Shown here: in pieces, positions 40,370 through 43,569 of the stretch
Layout: the number at the start of each line of letters is the position of its first letter
Position numbering within the stretch: the first letter of the stretch is position 1
Made by a program: the position numbers and the translations under genes
Assembly: GCA_937967425.1 (NCBI GenBank)
Contig: CALBST010000404.1
Span: forward strand, 1 to 43,569
Length of the DNA stretch: 43,569 bases
Direction of reading: 5' to 3'
DNA from: an uncultured Caulobacteraceae bacterium
GTDB taxonomy: Bacteria; Pseudomonadota; Alphaproteobacteria; Caulobacterales; TH1-2
The notes under the pieces: generated by a model
Seen by the model: only the letters and a program-made list of their open reading frames with translations
Told to the model about the DNA's origin: nothing
Databases searched by the model: none

Positions 40370-41095
40370 ATGGCCATGCGCGAACTGCATCCGCTGAAGG
40401 GAGAAAGGGACTTCCGCTGGCGGGGCGCACAGCCGACCCGCGTCGAGGCGCTGAGCGATATGGTGTTCGCCTTCGCACTGACGTTGTTGGTCGTCTCAAA
40501 CGCGCCGCCCACGTCCGTCACTGAACTCGATGCGCTGCTCTGGGATTTTCCGGGCTTCGCCGCAGCGTTCGCCATCCTTCTCTTGGTGTGGCACTCGCAT
40601 TACATTTTCTTCCGGCGCTATGCGTTGGAGGACGGATGGACGACGACGCTCAACGCCGCGTTGCTCTTCCTCATCCTCTTCTTCGTCTATCCGCTGAAGT
40701 ACCTAGCGACGATGCTATCGCGTTTTGTGGAGTCGGTGGCGGCAGGCGATCCGGCGCCGCCGTTCACGTTCCAGGAGGCGGAGTACTCGTTGGTGCTGCT
40801 TTCCATTGCGTACGCGGCCGTGTTTCTTATGTTCTTCGCGCTCTATGCGCATGCGCTAAGCAAGGCCGATGCGCTGCAACTGGATGAGCGGGAGTTGCAG
40901 CTGACGCGCTTCTCTCTCTGGCAGCAAGGCGTTCACATTTTCGTCGGTACAGCGACCGCGATCGCGGCGTTTGCACTGCCCGCGCCTTGGTCAACTTTTT
41001 CGGGCTTCATATACGGCTTGATCGGCCCGCTGATTTTCATTGGTGGCGCTATACTTGTGCCGACGCCGAAGCGGGCGCCCCAGCCTGGATTGTAG
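40370..41095 (+). CDS. TMEM175-family (DUF1211) potassium channel-like protein
   Basis: A 241-residue membrane protein with about six hydrophobic segments. The TMEM175 signature sits in the first helix: R24-V-E-A-L28-S29-D30 followed by MVFAFALTLLVV, a variant of RxxxFSD in which L replaces F. Characterised bacterial members form K+ leak channels. An alternative ATG at 40376 removes two residues. It is 9 bases upstream of the glutathione peroxidase gene and divergent from radA. Confidence 0.88.
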   Translation: MAMRELHPLKGERDFRWRGAQPTRVEALSDMVFAFALTLLVVSNAPPTSVTELDALLWDFPGFAAAFAILLLVWHSHYIFFRRYALEDGWTTTLNAALLFLILFFVYPLKYLATMLSRFVESVAAGDPAPPFTFQEAEYSLVLLSIAYAAVFLMFFALYAHALSKADALQLDERELQLTRFSLWQQGVHIFVGTATAIAAFALPAPWSTFSGFIYGLIGPLIFIGGAILVPTPKRAPQPGL

Positions 41096-41104
41096 GAGCA
41101 GCGC

Positions 41105-41584
41105 GTGACGAGCATCTATGATTTCACCGCGCGCGACATCGACGGCAAAGAGCGCTCGCTCTCCGAGTTTCGCGGCAAGCTTCTGCTGATCGTGAATACG
41201 GCGAGCCAATGCGGGTTTACCTACCAGTACAAAGGCCTGGAAGAATTGCACCGCAAATATGCGGATCAGGGCGTCGAGGTTTTGGGGTTTCCCTGCAATC
41301 AGTTCGGCAAGCAGGAGCCGGGCGACGCCGAGGAAATCAAGAATTTCTGCTCTCTGACCTATGACGTAACATTTCCAATGTTCGCGAAGATCGACGTCAA
41401 AGGGCCGTCGGCGCATCCGCTCTACGATTTTCTGACTCGCCAAAAGGGCGGCGGCTTATTGGGCCGCAACATCAAGTGGAACTTCACCAAGTTCTTGGTG
41501 GGCCGCGATGGCAAAGTGCTCGCCCGTTACGCGCCGACGGTGAAGCCGGAGGCGCTGGACGCAGTGATTAAGAAGCACGTCTGA
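41105..41584 (+). CDS. Glutathione peroxidase family protein
   Basis: A 159-residue thioredoxin-fold peroxidase. The peroxidatic residue is a cysteine, C36 (NTASQCGFTYQ), not selenocysteine. Q66 (FPCNQFGKQEPG) and the tryptophan of IKWNFTKFLV complete the tetrad. Bacterial Cys-type members usually take electrons from thioredoxin rather than glutathione. The GTG start has AGGAGC upstream. It is probably co-transcribed with the TMEM175-like gene. Confidence 0.95.
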   Translation: MTSIYDFTARDIDGKERSLSEFRGKLLLIVNTASQCGFTYQYKGLEELHRKYADQGVEVLGFPCNQFGKQEPGDAEEIKNFCSLTYDVTFPMFAKIDVKGPSAHPLYDFLTRQKGGGLLGRNIKWNFTKFLVGRDGKVLARYAPTVKPEALDAVIKKHV

Positions 41585-41586
41585 CG

Positions 41587-42075
41587 CTAATCGCAAGTGT
41601 CTTCGATATCCCAATAGCCGTTGCCCTGATCGGGGACGCCGGGGAAATCGGCGCAGCGAATTTGCAGCCAGCGTCCCCGCTTTGAGATGCGGCCGGGCGC
41701 GTCGCCCTCGGAACTGGGTTTGCCGTCCGAGCCGTCCGGATAGAATTCCTTTTCTTCGTATGGATCTTCTATCCAGCAGCGAAAGACGAGGTCGTCGACG
41801 ACGAACACTTCGGCCTTCACCCAATTGCTCGGATCAACCTCCAGCTCGATCCTGCCGTTGCCCTTGTCCGAGGTGAACAGAAGCTGCGCGCGATCGGCGA
41901 AATCGCCCTGGAAATGCCAGACGCGGCCGTTGGCGGCGCCTTTGAACTCAAGCGGACTCCTGCACCAACCGGAGAGCGTCTCGATCAAGCCGAGCGCGCA
42001 GTCGCGCGCGGCGCAGCCATAGGTTTCGTTGTCGCGGTAGTGCGGTTTGCGCGTGGGAGGTGTAGGCGGGGTCAC
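41587..42075 (-). CDS. Hypothetical protein at the end of the mla operon
   Basis: A 162-residue protein that I do not recognise. The N-terminus is Pro-rich, followed by YGCAARDCALGLIETLSGWC; the rest looks beta-rich, with WHFQGDFADRAQLLF, FRCWIEDPYEEKEFY and a C-terminal YWDIEDTCD. Seven or so cysteines are spread through it. No signal peptide or membrane helix. The GTG start overlaps the mlaF stop (GTGA), so it is translated with the Mla-type transporter genes; mlaD is the gene often found at this place, but this is not an MCE protein. Confidence 0.75.
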   Translation of the reverse strand: MTPPTPPTRKPHYRDNETYGCAARDCALGLIETLSGWCRSPLEFKGAANGRVWHFQGDFADRAQLLFTSDKGNGRIELEVDPSNWVKAEVFVVDDLVFRCWIEDPYEEKEFYPDGSDGKPSSEGDAPGRISKRGRWLQIRCADFPGVPDQGNGYWDIEDTCD

Positions 42076-42842
42076 ACCACGGCCTGGATCGGCCCGTCGG
42101 CGCGGCCTGCGACGAATTGATCGACCATGGCGTTGCCGCTCGTGTCGAGCGAGGCGGTTGGGCCGCGCCAGACAATTCTGCCGTTGTGCAGCATGGCGAT
42201 CTCATCGGCGATTTTGCGCGCGCTCGGCATGTCGTGAGTGATCGAGACGGCGGCGCAGCCGAGTTCCTTCACCATCTCGACGATGAGATCATTAATCGCG
42301 TCGGCGGTGATGGGATCGAGACCGGTGGTCGGTTCGTCGAAGAAGAGGATGTCGGGCTTGGCGATGATGGCGCGGGCGAGACCGGCGCGCTTTTGCATGC
42401 CGCCGGAGAGCTCGATCGGGCGTACGTCGGCAAATTCTGGCGCGAGGCGGACTTTGCGCATCGTCTCTATGGCGCGGTCGCGTGCTTCAGCGCGGCTCAC
42501 CTTGTCGGCATTGATGAGGCGGAAGGCGATGTTCTCCCAAACGGTCAGAGAGTCGAAGAGCGCGCCGCCTTGGAAGAGCATGCCGAATTTGCGCATGACG
42601 CGGGCGCGGATTTCTTCAGGCATCTTGGTGACGTCCGCGCCATCGACCAGGACTTGGCCGCTGTCCGGCTTCATCAGGCCCAGCGCGCATTTGAGCGTCA
42701 CCGACTTGCCTTGCCCGGAGCCGCCGATGATGACGAGCGACCGGCCTTGCGCCACGTCGATGTCGACGCCGTCGAGCACCTGGCGGCCGCGCAGTTGCTT
42801 CTTGATGCCGACGAGTTGGAGTTTCGCAGCCATCGGCATCAC
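42072..42842 (-). CDS. mlaF: MlaF-type ABC transporter ATP-binding protein
   Basis: A 256-residue ABC ATPase: Walker A GGSGQGKS, Q-loop FQGGALFDSL, signature LSGGMQKRAGLARA, Walker B ILFFDEPTTGLDP and the switch histidine SITHD. The GALFDSLTVWEN and GGMQKR forms are typical of MlaF, the energising subunit of lipid transport that maintains outer membrane asymmetry. The GTG at 42842 overlaps the mlaE stop; ATG 42839 and 42833 are alternatives. It is coupled to mlaE upstream and the unknown gene downstream. Confidence 0.95.
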   Translation of the reverse strand: MMPMAAKLQLVGIKKQLRGRQVLDGVDIDVAQGRSLVIIGGSGQGKSVTLKCALGLMKPDSGQVLVDGADVTKMPEEIRARVMRKFGMLFQGGALFDSLTVWENIAFRLINADKVSRAEARDRAIETMRKVRLAPEFADVRPIELSGGMQKRAGLARAIIAKPDILFFDEPTTGLDPITADAINDLIVEMVKELGCAAVSITHDMPSARKIADEIAMLHNGRIVWRGPTASLDTSGNAMVDQFVAGRADGPIQAVV

Positions 42843-43569
42843 TCCACGAAGAACGCGGTGATGAGGTAGTTCACCGCCAGAATGAGCACGATGGCGACGA
42901 CGACGGCGTTGGTAGTGGCGCGGCCAACGCCGAGCGCGCCGCCACTGGAGCGGTAGCCCTGATAGGCGCCGACCGTGGCGATGATGAAGCCGAACACGGC
43001 CGCCTTGATGAGGCCGAGGCCGACGTCCTGCGGCTCCATGAAGTCGAACGTATTGCGCAGATAAGCCGCGCCGTTGAAGTCGAGGCTGTTCACCGCAACC
43101 AGATAGCCGCCCATGACGCCGATAATGTCAGCGACGAGCACCAGAATCGGTAGCGTGAGCGTCGCCGCCAATACACGCGGCGCGATCAGATACTTAAACG
43201 GGTTGGTTGAGAGCGTCGTCATCGCGTCGATCTGTTCGGTGACGCGCATGGTGCCGATCTCGGCGGCGATGCCGGCGCTCACGCGCCCCGCGAGCATCAA
43301 GCCTGCAAGCACCGGCCCAAGCTCGCGCGTGATGCCGAGCACGACAATGTTGGGCACGAATTGCTCAGCGTTGAAGCGCGCGCCGCCGACGTAAATGTTC
43401 AGGGCCAGCGCCGCGCCGATGAACACGGCGGTGACGCCGACGACCGGCAGCGAGAAATAGCCGATCTGCATGCACTGGCGCAGAAACTGGCCAATGAAGA
43501 AGGGCGGCGAGACAGCGGCAGCAACAGCGCGTCCGACGAAAGCGGAGAAGCGGCCGATCTCGGCCAGCA
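42839..43569 (-). CDS. mlaE: MlaE-type ABC transporter permease (5' end outside window)
   Basis: At least 242 residues of an MlaE permease, running off the window. The first Met inside is at 43471 (MQIGYFSLPVVGVTAVF), but the frame stays open to the edge and encodes LAEIGRFSAFVGRAV and SPPFFIGQFLRQC, the usual MlaE N-terminus, so the true start lies further upstream. The core GITRELGPVLAGLMLAGRV, EIGTMRVTEQIDAM and GGALGVGRATTNAV are characteristic. About five membrane helices are visible. It overlaps mlaF by four bases. Confidence 0.95.
   Translation of the reverse strand, partial: LAEIGRFSAFVGRAVAAAVSPPFFIGQFLRQCMQIGYFSLPVVGVTAVFIGAALALNIYVGGARFNAEQFVPNIVVLGITRELGPVLAGLMLAGRVSAGIAAEIGTMRVTEQIDAMTTLSTNPFKYLIAPRVLAATLTLPILVLVADIIGVMGGYLVAVNSLDFNGAAYLRNTFDFMEPQDVGLGLIKAAVFGFIIATVGAYQGYRSSGGALGVGRATTNAVVVAIVLILAVNYLITAFFVE

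Noticed and set aside
1..43569. tRNA, rRNA, insertion sequence or prophage genes
   Set aside because: None recognised on reading; no transposase, integrase or structural phage gene among the translations.

Overview
The window looks like chromosomal DNA of a high-GC alphaproteobacterium. I would guess the Caulobacterales/Hyphomonadaceae side. This rests on gene order (yfgM-like/bamB/der, purF/cvpA/radA and mlaE/mlaF blocks), the TonB-dependent receptor with catabolic genes, DUF2061 and DUF1295 proteins, and intergenic hairpin repeats of the CCTTCGACAAGCTCAGG kind. The taxonomic placement is inference. No rRNA, tRNA, CRISPR array, transposase or phage gene was seen.

Layout. (1) 1-1770: a lower-GC patch with a two-gene minus-strand unit, a TIR domain fused to a ParA-type ATPase plus a 93-residue protein, with a 16-bp palindrome just upstream. 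This is the best candidate for an undescribed system. (2) 1778-4350: DUF2061 protein, a hairpin repeat, guaA and tag. (3) 4431-9657: a tandem-domain HxlR regulator, an MFE-2-type SDR, a TonB-dependent receptor and a DUF1295 membrane protein. (4) 9743-19808: eight tightly packed plus-strand genes (carotenoid-cleavage-type oxygenase, thiolase, PaaN-like aldehyde dehydrogenase, SCP-x thiolase, two AMP-forming acyl-CoA ligases, nitronate monooxygenase-like protein, PaaI-type thioesterase). A convergent minus-strand thiolase, SDR and GST follow (19805-22516). Several of these units share a promoter-like CTTGCAT element. Together they suggest uptake, oxidative cleavage, CoA activation and thiolytic shortening of an unknown hydrophobic substrate.

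(5) 22552-26490: a YffB-like protein, a cruciform repeat, an alpha/beta hydrolase, and an ArsR-GST-SRPBCC x3-YCII operon read from a promoter that appears leaderless and is covered by two ACTTAAGT operators. (6) 26550-29194: two consecutive copies of a three-gene module (small membrane protein, ECF sigma factor, small membrane-anchored anti-sigma-like protein). (7) 29316-33754: panB, a YfgM-like protein, bamB and der. (8) 33759-37794, minus strand: BaiN/HI0933-type flavoprotein, SDR, purF, cvpA. (9) 37962-43569: a metallo-beta-lactamase-fold protein lacking one expected metal ligand, radA, a TMEM175-like channel, glutathione peroxidase, a small unknown protein, mlaF, and mlaE running off the window end.

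Regions 2 and 7-9 are mostly housekeeping. Regions 1, 3-4, 5 and 6 are accessory and hold most of the novelty. All family calls come from reading motifs in the translations. No database search was possible.
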